Assembly (NCBI RefSeq): GCF_023515955.1
Contig: NZ_CP097322.1
Coordinates: 434,001 to 498,000, forward strand
Direction: 5' to 3'
Source: Streptomyces sp. RerS4
Lineage (GTDB): Bacteria > Actinomycetota > Actinomycetes > Streptomycetales > Streptomycetaceae
Length of the DNA stretch: 64,000 bases
Both the position numbers and the translations under genes were made by a program. Below the pieces are notes generated by a model. That model was not told where the DNA came from, did no database searches, and saw only the letters and a list, made by a program, of their open reading frames with translations. Shown here in pieces: positions 55,561 through 63,482 of this stretch (position 1 is the stretch's first letter; each line of letters starts with the position of its first letter).

Positions 55561-55567
55561 CCTTCCC

Positions 55568-56659
55568 TCACAGGGACCAGACGTGCAGCACGCCGCACGT
55601 CGGGGACGCCGTGAACCAGGTCCCGTCGCCAAGGGCTTGGGGAAGGCCGGACACGGGGACGGGGTAGGTGAGCCGGCAGGCCGGGCGCGTCCCGGTCAGG
55701 TCGACCAGCCAGTGCCGGCCCGCGCCGAACTCCTCGTCGCTTTCGACGGTCCCGACGACCGCCGTGTCCTCGTCGATGAGCCCGCCCAGGTAGTCGAAGA
55801 AGACCTCGGCGTCTTCATCGTCCGGGTCCGCTCCGGGATGCGCGGGCAGTACGTCGGCACGCAGTTCGGCTTCCGTCGCCCCGTCGGCGACCCGCTGGAC
55901 GGCCAGCGTGTTCTGGTCGTGCGTCACGGTCAGCAGCCGGTCACCGGACGGGCTCACCGCCAGGAGTACCAGGTCCTCGTCCCGGAAGCGGTCGACGGTG
56001 AGCACCCGGCCGTCCCAGCGACCCCACCGGAGCGGAGAGCCGTCCTGTCCTTCCCCGACACTCAGCCCCATCTGACGCGGGTCGGGGTGCGGGACGTGCT
56101 CCGAGCCGGAGGCCGCCGTGCCCGTCTCCACCCGCGCGAGCACCGTGCCGACGGTGGCGTCGATGACCAACCACTCCTCGGCCCCGCCGACGCCCGGGGC
56201 GGGGCCCCGATCCGTCGCCAGGGGCCCGCGGACATGAGCCCACACGAGGGCACCGTCCGCCGAGAACCCCACCGAACCACTGCTCCCGTACCGGTGGTCG
56301 CGCTCGCCCCCGTACTCGGCGAAGTCCTCGTGCCCGGCGCAGCCGGCCCAGCAGCGGTGCCTGATTTCCCACCGCACCGCACCGGCGCGGTCCACGGACC
56401 GGAGGGCGTGAGCCCCCGCGAAAACCGCCAGGTCGCCGGCCGGCGCCACCGCGTACGTGCCGAACCGGCGCGGCCAAGGCGCCGGAAACCGTAGCTCCGC
56501 GCCGCCGGCCTCGGCCGGCTCCCGTACGACGACTTCCTCGTCCCCGCGCTGGAGCATCCGCCACCCGCCGGGCCGAGCCTCCAGGCAAGGGGCGTCGTCG
56601 GCACCGGAGAACGGAAGGGGTGCCGCGAGGGTGGTGACGAGACGAGCCGACGCGATCAC
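55568..56659 (-). CDS. Hypothetical beta-propeller-like (WD40-type) protein
   Basis: 363 residues from GTG 56659, with GGAG six bases upstream. The sequence shows repeating strand patterns: RFGTYAVAPAGDLAVFAGAHALRSVDRAGAVRWE, SVGFSADGALVWAHV, LLAVSPSGDRLLTVTHDQNTLAVQRV and VVGTVESDEEFGAG. These resemble a YncE/WD40 type propeller. An HRCWAGCAGHEDF segment has two Cys and His residues that could bind metal. No signal peptide is evident. It converges on the MerR gene seven bases away. Function unknown; a regulatory or binding scaffold is plausible. Confidence 0.7.
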   Translation of the reverse strand: MIASARLVTTLAAPLPFSGADDAPCLEARPGGWRMLQRGDEEVVVREPAEAGGAELRFPAPWPRRFGTYAVAPAGDLAVFAGAHALRSVDRAGAVRWEIRHRCWAGCAGHEDFAEYGGERDHRYGSSGSVGFSADGALVWAHVRGPLATDRGPAPGVGGAEEWLVIDATVGTVLARVETGTAASGSEHVPHPDPRQMGLSVGEGQDGSPLRWGRWDGRVLTVDRFRDEDLVLLAVSPSGDRLLTVTHDQNTLAVQRVADGATEAELRADVLPAHPGADPDDEDAEVFFDYLGGLIDEDTAVVGTVESDEEFGAGRHWLVDLTGTRPACRLTYPVPVSGLPQALGDGTWFTASPTCGVLHVWSL

Positions 56660-56827
56660 GAATTCTCCGGAACGAGGAAGGTCAGTGCGGGGAAGGACAT
56701 GGCGCGGCCACCCTAAGGCGGCAGGCGGACGCTTGCCGGGGTGGGGTCGGTGGGGCGAGAATCAGGGGGATGCTCCCCGGCGTTTCGGGGCCCCGGCTGG
56801 ATCATCTCGATGTCGCGAGGTGAAGCC

Positions 56828-57304
56828 ATGGAAACCGCCTTCCGTATCACGGTGAGGCACTACGGTCCGACCGTGTACCTGGCACCCGTCGGTGAACTCG
56901 ATGTCGATGGCGGGACCGCCTTCGATCAGGTCCTCGACGCGGTCGACGACGGTGTCACCGTGGTGGTGTGCGACATGCAGCGCGTTCCGTTCCTGGACGT
57001 CTGCGGCCTGCGCTCCCTGGTCACCTTGGCCGAGTACCTGGAAGACCGGGGCGTGGCGCTGTTCTTCTTCAACTGGCAGGACGAGCCGCTGCGGCTGGTG
57101 GATCTCATCGATGAGCTGGACCGCCCGTACGGCGGCTCGTCGTCCACGCGGCCGGCCGCGACGGCCGCGCTGCGGCGTGGTCTCGGTGCGCAGACGCGGG
57201 CGGGCCGAGCTCGCGGTGCCCGCACGGCCCGGGGTGGCGGCGTGCCGGCCGGTGCGGTGGCCGACCTCCGGCGCAGGCAGAGCCGGTTCCGTTCGCCCGG
57301 CTGA
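56828..57304 (+). CDS. STAS-domain protein (anti-sigma antagonist-like), phosphosite lost
   Basis: 158 residues from ATG 56828, with GAGGTGA upstream; ATG 56810 is an alternative. The STAS fold spans about residues 5-105 (YLAPVGELDVDGGTAFDQVL, VVVCDMQRVPFLDVCGLRSLVTLAEYL). In SpoIIAA and RsbV-type proteins the loop is DSSGL with a phosphorylatable Ser; here it is DVCGL. The basic tail (about 115-158: GRARGARTARGG and on) is unusual and could bind nucleic acid. It lies next to decayed GAF-ANTAR genes, as is common in Streptomyces stress or osmosensing clusters. No kinase (RsbW type) is adjacent. Confidence 0.8.
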   Translation: METAFRITVRHYGPTVYLAPVGELDVDGGTAFDQVLDAVDDGVTVVVCDMQRVPFLDVCGLRSLVTLAEYLEDRGVALFFFNWQDEPLRLVDLIDELDRPYGGSSSTRPAATAALRRGLGAQTRAGRARGARTARGGGVPAGAVADLRRRQSRFRSPG

Positions 57305-57455
57305 CCTCGGCGGGGCGTTTCCGCATCGGTCGTCGCCTCGGTCGACGCTCGCCAGGACGGCTTGCGGGCTCAGCGGGCGCCGGACGAGCTGTTCGGCGGC
57401 GGCCGTGGGGCGTTCGCCGCGTGCCGACGCCCCTGGAACATCTCGGTCGTCTCGA

Positions 57456-57638
57456 CGCCGCGTCCATGCCGGTGAGGCGGACGCTGTGGTCGATCAGCCG
57501 CCGGAGCAGGACCATGGGGTCGACGTCGTCGGCCGTGATGTCGGTGAGGCTGACGAACGCCTCGGTGATGTGGTGTTCGCGGGTCAGGCCGGTCACCGGT
57601 TTCCGTCCCGTGGTCCTACCTCGGGCGGGCCTACTCAT
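57456..57638 (-). pseudogene. GAF-ANTAR gene, N-terminal fragment only
   Basis: ATG 57638 with GGGAGGG ten bases upstream starts a proper reading frame: MSRPARGRTTGRKPV, then LTREHHITEAFVSLTDITADDVDP and LLRRLIDHSVRLTGMDAA. This is the start of a GAF domain of the ANTAR regulator family. After MDAA (about 57456) the sequence turns into Arg/Pro-rich nonsense in all three frames, and no GAF core or ANTAR domain follows. It is a truncated copy of the gene type immediately upstream. Confidence 0.65.
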
Positions 57639-57679
57639 GGAGTCTGACCCTCCCGGGATGACGTCGCGAGCCGCCTGCG

Positions 57680-58150
57680 TCACGGTCTGTCCGTGACGCA
57701 GGCGTGGGCCCTCAAGCGGGCCAAGGCGTCCTCGGGGCCGACCCCGAGATGCACCATGATCATTCCAGTGGCCTGGTGGACCTCCTCGTGATCGGTCTCG
57801 GCGCCGTCCAGCCAGCCGCCGGGGTGCGCGTCGCCCTGCTCCCCCTGCGCGTACAGGGCGAGCAGGGCGAGGGTGATCGCGTCGGCGGCGGGGAAGGCGA
57901 AGGCCTGGTCCCGCTCCGACAGGGGTCCAGGGGTGTCGCGATACAGGTCCAGGGTTCCGATGGCGATTCCCGCGCTGCCCAGGGGCAGGGAGAACAGGGC
58001 CCGGACCCCGAGTACGACGGCCTGCTCGGCGAAGACCGGCCACCGGAGCGCGTCCTGCCCGCCCGTCAGGTCCGCCGCGAGTATCGGGGCCGCCGGCGCC
58101 AGCGCGCTGCGGCACGGGCCGTCGCCCAGCGTGTACTGGGCCTCGGCCAC
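57680..58150 (-). pseudogene. GAF-ANTAR regulator, 5'-truncated and frameshifted near the end
   Basis: The frame begins at GTG 58150 with AEAQYTLGDGPCRSALA and ends at 57680. It covers the second half of a GAF domain (FAEQAVVLGVRALFSLPLG, IGTLDLYRDTPGPLS) and most of an ANTAR RNA-binding domain (HQATGMIMVHLGVGPEDALARLRAHA). The first half of GAF is missing because the next gene ends at 58213. At about 57695 reading shifts: CVTDRP stop, whereas the next frame continues TVTQAARDVIPGG, the expected ANTAR end. A peptide may be made, but it should be non-functional. It could instead be a genuine short gene; I judge that less likely. Confidence 0.6.
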
Positions 58151-58212
58151 GCGGCCCGCAGCGAGCCCTCTCTCACCCGGGCCGCCCGAGGTTGCCGCGC
58201 CCGGCCGGTGTC

Positions 58213-58665
58213 TCAGGGCCCCGAACAGGGATGGGTGCCGTGGCGGGCGCGCCGGATGCCGTCGGCCCGCTCCCTCAGCTCGCGCCGGACCATCAGCAGC
58301 CGCGCCACGGCCACGGCCACGGGGTCGTCAGGTTCGGCGTCGTGGCCGGGGCCGGGGTCGGCGACGGTCGCGGCGGGTCCGTACGGGAGGCGGGAGAAGG
58401 GCACGGCTCCGCGCGTGCCGCCGTAGAGCACCGCGACGAAGACCGCGCGTGCGCGGGCCCAGTCCCGTACGACGACCAGCCCCTCCGCCCCGGAGCCGTC
58501 GGCGTGGTCGAGATCGAGTACGAGGCAGTCGGTACGGGGCGGCAGGACGGCCGGCACGTCGACGACGGTGGGCGCGCCGCCACGAGCCGGTGGGCGCCTG
58601 GCCAGGCAGAAGGTGAGCACGGCGAGCGTGCCGTAGAGCTGGGCCTGAACGGTGTACGGCTTCAT
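58213..58665 (-). CDS. Hypothetical protein, possible degenerate STAS domain
   Basis: 150 residues from ATG 58665, with GGGGTAG six bases upstream; ATG 58680 is an alternative. YTVQAQLYGTLAVLTFCLARRP, VDVPAVLPPRTDCLVLDLDHADGSGAEGLVVVRDWARAR and the C-terminal helix VAVAVARLLMVRRELRERADG follow an STAS-like strand-helix order. The DSSGL-type site reads ADGSGAEGL. The homology is weak, so the assignment is inference. It is upstream of the decayed GAF-ANTAR gene on the same strand and may be part of the same stress-signalling set. Confidence 0.55.
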   Translation of the reverse strand: MKPYTVQAQLYGTLAVLTFCLARRPPARGGAPTVVDVPAVLPPRTDCLVLDLDHADGSGAEGLVVVRDWARARAVFVAVLYGGTRGAVPFSRLPYGPAATVADPGPGHDAEPDDPVAVAVARLLMVRRELRERADGIRRARHGTHPCSGP

Positions 58666-59213
58666 CGGGCTACCCCACATCGGGGTCGCAGCCCTGGTCG
58701 CCCGGCCGGCGGTCGGGCAATCCGGAGCACGGCCACGCGGGCCGTGCATCAGTCCGGCGTTCAAAGCCGCGCGGGCACGATCCGCATGCCCGGCCCGCCT
58801 CGGCAGGCGGCGGGTCGGCGAAACCTCACAGCGACGGAACCAGGCTGGTCCATCCCTCCCACCATCCCACATCGCGGGTGCCGCGGATCGTCTGGTGCCC
58901 GGCCAATCGGCGGGAGGGTCCTGTAGGTCCTGCCGCCATTCGGGGCCAGGCTCGCCCCCCTCGCGGGTGACTTGTCGGACCGGTGTACGGACGGCGGGCT
59001 CGGGACGTGCGACGTTCGGCCGTGACAGGAAGCGGACGCGGCCTCCGGCGACAACGCCGGCACCTGCCCGGCTCGGCTCGGCTTGGACCAGTGCCCGACC
59101 GGTGTCCGACCGGTGTCGGCCCGGCGCGGCGGACCGCGACCGCTTCGATTCGCTGACGCGGGCCCACCCGCCCACCGGGGGCGGCCGGCTCGCGCTGACG
59201 GAAGAAGGACCAC
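58666..59213. other. Intergenic region without supported genes
   Basis: 548 bases between divergent genes. Frames here give Arg/Pro/Ala mixtures with no motifs, ribosome sites or codon bias. A promoter for each flanking gene must lie here, but none is convincing. The GGTGTACGGACGG and CCGGTGTCCGACCGG type short repeats near 58980 and 59100 are GC-rich noise as far as I can judge. Confidence 0.5.
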
Positions 59214-59747
59214 ATGACGAAGTTCGCCTGGGCGGCACGGGGCGCTGCGGCGGCATCGGTCGCCCTGCTCGCCGGGACGCTCGTGGCCCCGTCCGCGGCC
59301 GCGCACGCGGGCCCCGACCCCAAGGCGCCGGCCAACACCTCGACGGCTCCCAAGAAACAAGCGCCGACGACGGACAAGGCCGAGGGCGACCGTTGCGAGA
59401 CGAGCCGTGACGTGAGCTCCGCCGTGGTGGACTACGGCGCGTCTCCCCTGTTCGAGACGGTGTTCCGCTCCGCCACCAACCGGCAGGGCAACGCCTTCCT
59501 CAACGACAGCCGCAACCCCGGCGTCTGGATCAACCTCGGGCTGGTCCCCGGTGCCCCCAAGTGCGTCTTCGACACCAGTGTCGCGGTGACGGAGGAGAAC
59601 CCGGGGCACCTGTTCATCACCCTGCTCGGCCACGACGGCGTCCTGTACCAGGCCCGTTGCACCACCTCCACCACCCCGTTCACCCCCTCCAACCTCGCCG
59701 CCGCCTGCACTCCGGGCTTCAGCGGCATCTCCGGCACCCCGGTCTGA
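59214..59747 (+). CDS. Secreted protein of unknown function
   Basis: 177 residues from ATG 59214, with GGAAGAAGGA upstream. The signal peptide (MTKFAWAARGAAAASVALLAG, cleavage near AHA/GP at about 32) is followed by a Pro/Thr/Lys-rich linker of about 25 residues. The mature domain has four Cys (GDRCETSRD, PKCVFD, QARCTTS, AAACTPGF), probably two disulfides. VVDYGASPLFETVFRSATNRQGNAF and DTSVAVTEENPGHLFITLLGHDGVLY have no motif I know. A strong terminator follows. Confidence 0.65.
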   Translation: MTKFAWAARGAAAASVALLAGTLVAPSAAAHAGPDPKAPANTSTAPKKQAPTTDKAEGDRCETSRDVSSAVVDYGASPLFETVFRSATNRQGNAFLNDSRNPGVWINLGLVPGAPKCVFDTSVAVTEENPGHLFITLLGHDGVLYQARCTTSTTPFTPSNLAAACTPGFSGISGTPV

Positions 59748-59775
59748 GCCGTCTGAGCCGCCCTTGCCTGAACGG

Positions 59776-59811
59776 GGGCCACGGCCGGGCACCCCGACCC
59801 GGCCGTGGCCC
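59776..59811 (+). terminator. Hairpin terminator after secreted protein gene
   Basis: GGGCCACGGCCGGG and CCCGGCCGTGGCCC form a perfect 14-bp stem with an eight-base loop. Confidence 0.85.
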
Positions 59812-59820
59812 ACCCGTGCC

Positions 59821-59826
59821 TACAAT
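59821..59826 (+). promoter_or_regulatory. -10 element for leaderless ABM protein transcript
   Basis: TACAAT, a near-consensus -10 box, ends six bases before ATG 59833, and there is no Shine-Dalgarno sequence. The preceding hairpin removes read-through from the upstream gene. Confidence 0.6.
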
Positions 59827-59832
59827 GATCGA

Positions 59833-60156
59833 ATGATCTTCATTGTGGTGAAATTCCCCGTCAAGCCGGAATACGTCGACCAGTGGCCCGAGAAGGTCGC
59901 CCCGTTCACCCGCGCCACCCGCGCCGAACCCGGGAACCTGTGGTTCGAGTGGTCCCGCAGCCTGGAGGAGCCGGACACCTACGTCCTGGTCGAGGCCTTC
60001 CAGGACGACGCGGCGGAGGCGCACGTCACCTCCGAGCACTTCCGCGCCGCGCTGGAGACCATGCGGCCGCTGGTCACCCGTACGCCCGAGATCGTCAGCA
60101 CCACCATCGAGGGCGCGACCGGCTGGAGCCGCATGGGCGAGCTCCAGGTCGACTGA
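59833..60156 (+). CDS. ABM-domain monooxygenase (YgiN-like quinol oxygenase)
   Basis: 107 residues from ATG 59833 on a likely leaderless transcript. The antibiotic biosynthesis monooxygenase fold shows IVVKFPVKPEYVDQWPEKVAPFTRATRAEPGNLWFEWSRSLEEPDTYVLVEAFQDDAAEAHVTSEHF. EPGNLWFEW and VEAF are core elements. Members are cofactor-free or heme-degrading enzymes, often acting on quinols, and YgiN-like forms are common. It is alone, upstream of a GATase gene 76 bases away. Not linked to a polyketide cluster here. Confidence 0.85.
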   Translation: MIFIVVKFPVKPEYVDQWPEKVAPFTRATRAEPGNLWFEWSRSLEEPDTYVLVEAFQDDAAEAHVTSEHFRAALETMRPLVTRTPEIVSTTIEGATGWSRMGELQVD

Positions 60157-60232
60157 GCGGTCCTGCCCGGGGCGGTCGACGGGGGGTTAGCCTCGAAGAT
60201 GCCATGGCGTAGCCATGAAGGAGATGGTGCTC

Positions 60233-61072
60233 ATGTGCCGCTGGCTGGCCTTCCACGGCTCCCCCGTGCTGCTCGACACGCTGCTCTACCGCCCGGAACA
60301 CTCCTTGATCAACCAGAGCCTCCGCGCCCGGATGGGCCTGGAGGCCACCAACGGTGACGGGTTCGGTGTCGGCTGGTACAGCGCGGAAGGCGACGGCACT
60401 CCGGCGGTGTTCCGGGACGTCGGCCCCGCGTGGAACAACCAGAACCTGCGGGAGCTGGCGGCGCACGTGCGCTCCCCGCTGTTCCTCGCGCACGTCCGCG
60501 CCTCCACGGGCTCGGCGGTCCAGCAGACCAACTGCCACCCGTTCCGTCACGGCCGCTGGCTGTGGATGCACAACGGAGCCATCGCGGACTTCCCCCGGTT
60601 GCAGCGGGACCTGTGCATGGCGGTCGACCCGGCGCTCTTCCCCTGCATGGAGGGGTCCACGGACTCGGAGGTGATGTTCTACCTCGCGGTGACCTTCGGC
60701 CTCGATCAGGACGTGCCGGGCGCGGTGGGCCGCATGGTCGGCTTCGTGGAGCAGCTCGGCAAGGTCCACGGCGTGCCCGAACCGCTCCAGATGACCGTCG
60801 CCGTCAGCGACGGGAAGAGCCTGTGGGCCTTCCGGTACTCCAGCCAGGGAAAGTCCCGCACCCTCTTCTACAGCAGCAAGGCGGAAACGGTTCGTCACCT
60901 CTATCCGGAGCTCGACTACCTGCGCCACGTCTCCGACTCCACCCGCATCGTCGTCTCGGAACCCCTCGGAGACCTGCCGGGCATCTGGAACGAGCTGCCG
61001 GAGGCGAGTTACGCCGTCATCCCGGCCGTCTCCGACGCCGACTACCTGCCGTTCATCCCGAGCCTGCCGTGA
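60233..61072 (+). CDS. Class II glutamine amidotransferase (EgtC/YafJ-like)
   Basis: 279 residues. ATG 60233 gives MCRWLAFHG, so Cys2 becomes the N-terminal nucleophile after Met removal; AAGGAG lies nine bases upstream, and a longer start at 60215 is rejected for this reason. Active-site features are NGDGFGVGWYS (oxyanion region), FLAHVRASTGSAVQQTNCHPF and WMHNGAIADF. It would hydrolyse glutamine or a gamma-glutamyl amide. EgtC removes glutamate in ergothioneine synthesis, but no egt neighbours are present, so the substrate is open. Confidence 0.88.
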   Translation: MCRWLAFHGSPVLLDTLLYRPEHSLINQSLRARMGLEATNGDGFGVGWYSAEGDGTPAVFRDVGPAWNNQNLRELAAHVRSPLFLAHVRASTGSAVQQTNCHPFRHGRWLWMHNGAIADFPRLQRDLCMAVDPALFPCMEGSTDSEVMFYLAVTFGLDQDVPGAVGRMVGFVEQLGKVHGVPEPLQMTVAVSDGKSLWAFRYSSQGKSRTLFYSSKAETVRHLYPELDYLRHVSDSTRIVVSEPLGDLPGIWNELPEASYAVIPAVSDADYLPFIPSLP

Positions 61073-61211
61073 GGGCGCCGTTTCTTAACGCGACGTAAGA
61101 TCTCCGGGCCGCGCGTTGTCCGCCGGCGCCGGCGGGCGCATGCTCTGGGCACTCCCCCACTGTCGGGGGCCCTCCCCCCTCCCCTGCCGGGGACCTTCCT
61201 CCGGAGTCGCC

Positions 61212-62612
61212 ATGCCCGCGTCCGCCGCCGTGCCCGCCCCACCGGTCCCCGAGGAGGAGCGCAAGAAGCGCCGGCTCGCCCTGATCGGCGGGTCGCTCGG
61301 CAACCTCGTCGAGTGGTACGACTGGTTCGTCTACGCCAGCTTCGCGATCTACTTCGCCGACTCCTTCTTCCCCGGCGACAACCCGACCACGCAGCTGATG
61401 AACACGGCGGGCATCTTCGCCGTCGGCTTCCTCATGCGCCCCGTCGGCGGGTGGGTGCTCGGACGCGCCGCCGACCGGCACGGGCGCAAGAGCGCGCTCA
61501 CGCTCACCGTCACCATGATGTCCGTGGCGGCCCTGCTGATCGCCATCGCCCCGACCTACGGGCAGGCCGGCTACTTCGGCGCCCTGGTGCTGCTGTTGGC
61601 ACGTCTGCTCCAGGGGATGAGCATCGGCGGCGAGTACGCCGCCAGCGCCACCTACCTCACCGAGGCGTCGGCCCGCGATCGGCGCGGGCTGGGCTCGTCG
61701 TTCCAGTACGTGTCGATGACCTGCGGGCAGCTCCTGGGCCTGGGCATCCTGATCACGATGCAACACACGCTCACCACCGACCAGTTGGAGAGCTGGGGTT
61801 GGCGGATCCCCTTCCTCCTCGGCGCGTTGTTCGCGGTGGTGGTCTTCTGGATCCGACGCCGACTCCAGGAGACCGACGCCTTCAAGGAGGAGACGTCGGG
61901 GGACGCCGACGACGACAGCGCGCGCGGCACGCTCAAGGTGCTGTGGCAGCACCGGCGTCAGGCGGGGCTCGTCATGGCGCTCACCCTCGGCGGAACCGTG
62001 GCGTACTACACGTACACCACCTACCTCACCAAGTACCTGGTCGGCAGCGCGGGCATGGCGAAGACCACCGCCACCCTGGTCAGCTTCACCGCGCTGGCCG
62101 TCTTCGCCGTGCTCCAGCCCTTCGCCGGAATGCTGTCCGACCGGATCGGCCGGCGGCCCCTGCTGATCACGTTCGCGGTGGGCTGCACCGTAGGGACGTA
62201 TCCGATCATGACCGCGCTCGGGTCGGCGTCCTCGTACTGGTCGGCGCTGGGGCTCTCGCTGCTCGCCCTGGTCATCGTCACCGGCTACACCTCCATCAAC
62301 GCGGCGGTCAAGGCCGAGCTGTTCCCGACCCGGGTGCGGGCGCTCGGCGTGGCGCTGCCCTACGCGATCGCCAACGCCCTGTTCGGGGGCACGGCGGAGT
62401 ACGTCGCGCTGTGGTTCAAGAGCAGTGGCCACGAGAAGGTGTTCTTCTGGTACGTGTCCGGATGTGCGCTGATCTCGCTGGTGACCTACGTGCTCATGCC
62501 CGACACCCGCAACGCCGCGCTCAGCCGCGCCGAGCTGGAGGCCGACGCGCGGGCCGGCGGGGACACGGAACCCGGGGAGGGCCGGGAGCGGCAGGTGGAG
62601 GCGGCCCGCTGA
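61212..62612 (+). CDS. MFS transporter (metabolite:H+ symporter, KgtP/ShiA-like)
   Basis: 466 residues from ATG 61212, with GGAG five bases upstream. Twelve membrane helices begin GGSLGNLVEWYDWFVYASFAIYFADSFFP, the signature of the metabolite:H+ symporter group. Loop motifs are GRAADRHGRKSAL (2-3), LARLLQGMSIGGEYAASATYL and GMLSDRIGRRPLL (8-9), with FPTRVRALGVALPYAIANALFGGTAEYVALW near the end. It is a likely importer of dicarboxylates, shikimate or similar acids. A terminator separates it from the OmpR regulator. Specific substrate unknown. Confidence 0.9.
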   Translation: MPASAAVPAPPVPEEERKKRRLALIGGSLGNLVEWYDWFVYASFAIYFADSFFPGDNPTTQLMNTAGIFAVGFLMRPVGGWVLGRAADRHGRKSALTLTVTMMSVAALLIAIAPTYGQAGYFGALVLLLARLLQGMSIGGEYAASATYLTEASARDRRGLGSSFQYVSMTCGQLLGLGILITMQHTLTTDQLESWGWRIPFLLGALFAVVVFWIRRRLQETDAFKEETSGDADDDSARGTLKVLWQHRRQAGLVMALTLGGTVAYYTYTTYLTKYLVGSAGMAKTTATLVSFTALAVFAVLQPFAGMLSDRIGRRPLLITFAVGCTVGTYPIMTALGSASSYWSALGLSLLALVIVTGYTSINAAVKAELFPTRVRALGVALPYAIANALFGGTAEYVALWFKSSGHEKVFFWYVSGCALISLVTYVLMPDTRNAALSRAELEADARAGGDTEPGEGRERQVEAAR

Positions 62613-62625
62613 CGGCGCCACCGGA

Positions 62626-62659
62626 GCCCCGGTGCCGGCGTAAGCTGCCGCACCGGGGC
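62626..62659 (+). terminator. Hairpin terminator after MFS gene
   Basis: GCCCCGGTGC (62626-62635) and GCACCGGGGC (62650-62659) pair fully; GGC and GCC in the loop can extend the stem. Confidence 0.7.
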
Positions 62660-62684
62660 ACCAAGGGCGCGAGGAGGACCGGCT

Positions 62685-63482
62685 GTGCACGCGCTGCTCG
62701 TCGAGGACGACGACCGAATGGCCCAGGCCCTCGGCACCGCCCTCGCCCAGCGGGGACACACCGTACGCCGGGTCGGCCGGGCCCTGGACGCCCTGCTGCA
62801 CCTGCGGGAAGCCGAGTTCGTCCTGCTGGACCTCGGCCTGCCCGACCTGGACGGACTGCAATTGCTGCGGCGGCTGCGCACCGTCTGTGACGCGCCGCTG
62901 ATCGTGGTGACCGCGCGGTGCGAGGAGCGCGACATCGTGCAGGGGCTGCGGGCGGGCGCCGACGACTACGTCGTCAAACCGTTCCGGATGGCCGAGTTGA
63001 TGGCCCGCGTCGACACCGTACGCCGTCGCACCGCCCGGCGCTCCGGCGGTCCGGGCGGCGACGGTGGTCCGGACGCCGGCGCCGGGGACGGCCGGCGGCG
63101 GACCGTACGCAGCGGGGACGTCGAGGTGGACCCGGCGGGTCGTACGGTGACCGTGGCCGGCTGCGAAGTACGACTCACGCGGCGCGAGTTCGACGTCCTG
63201 GCCTTCCTGGCCGCCCGCCCGGACGAGGCGCACTCCCGGGAGGAGATCCTCGACCGGATCTGGGGGGACGCCTTCCTCGGCAGCTCCCGCTCCCTGGACG
63301 TCCACGTGGCGGGCATCCGCGCCAAGACCGGCCGCCCCGGGCTCGTGCGTACGGTGCGTGGCTTCGGCTATCGGCTGGGCCGCCCGGCGGCGCCGGGCGA
63401 CGGCACGGACGGCGCGGACGGTGCGCACGGCGCGGACGGCACGGACGGCGTGGGGCCCGGCGAGGCGGGCCGCACGCGGTGA
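62685..63482 (+). CDS. OmpR/PhoB-family response regulator
   Basis: 265 residues from GTG 62685, with GAGGAGG upstream. The receiver domain has acidic residues in VEDDDRM, phospho-acceptor Asp49 in VLLDLGLPDLDG, Thr in VVTARCEERD and Lys in DYVVKPF. After a Gly/Asp-rich linker (GGPGGDGGPDAGAGDGRR) the winged helix runs VEVDPAGRTVTVAGCEVRLTRREFDVLAFL to RTVRGFGYRL. A tail of Gly-Thr/Ala-Asp-Gly repeats is unusual. It overlaps the following kinase gene (GTGA) and should be coupled to it. Confidence 0.92.
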   Translation: MHALLVEDDDRMAQALGTALAQRGHTVRRVGRALDALLHLREAEFVLLDLGLPDLDGLQLLRRLRTVCDAPLIVVTARCEERDIVQGLRAGADDYVVKPFRMAELMARVDTVRRRTARRSGGPGGDGGPDAGAGDGRRRTVRSGDVEVDPAGRTVTVAGCEVRLTRREFDVLAFLAARPDEAHSREEILDRIWGDAFLGSSRSLDVHVAGIRAKTGRPGLVRTVRGFGYRLGRPAAPGDGTDGADGAHGADGTDGVGPGEAGRTR

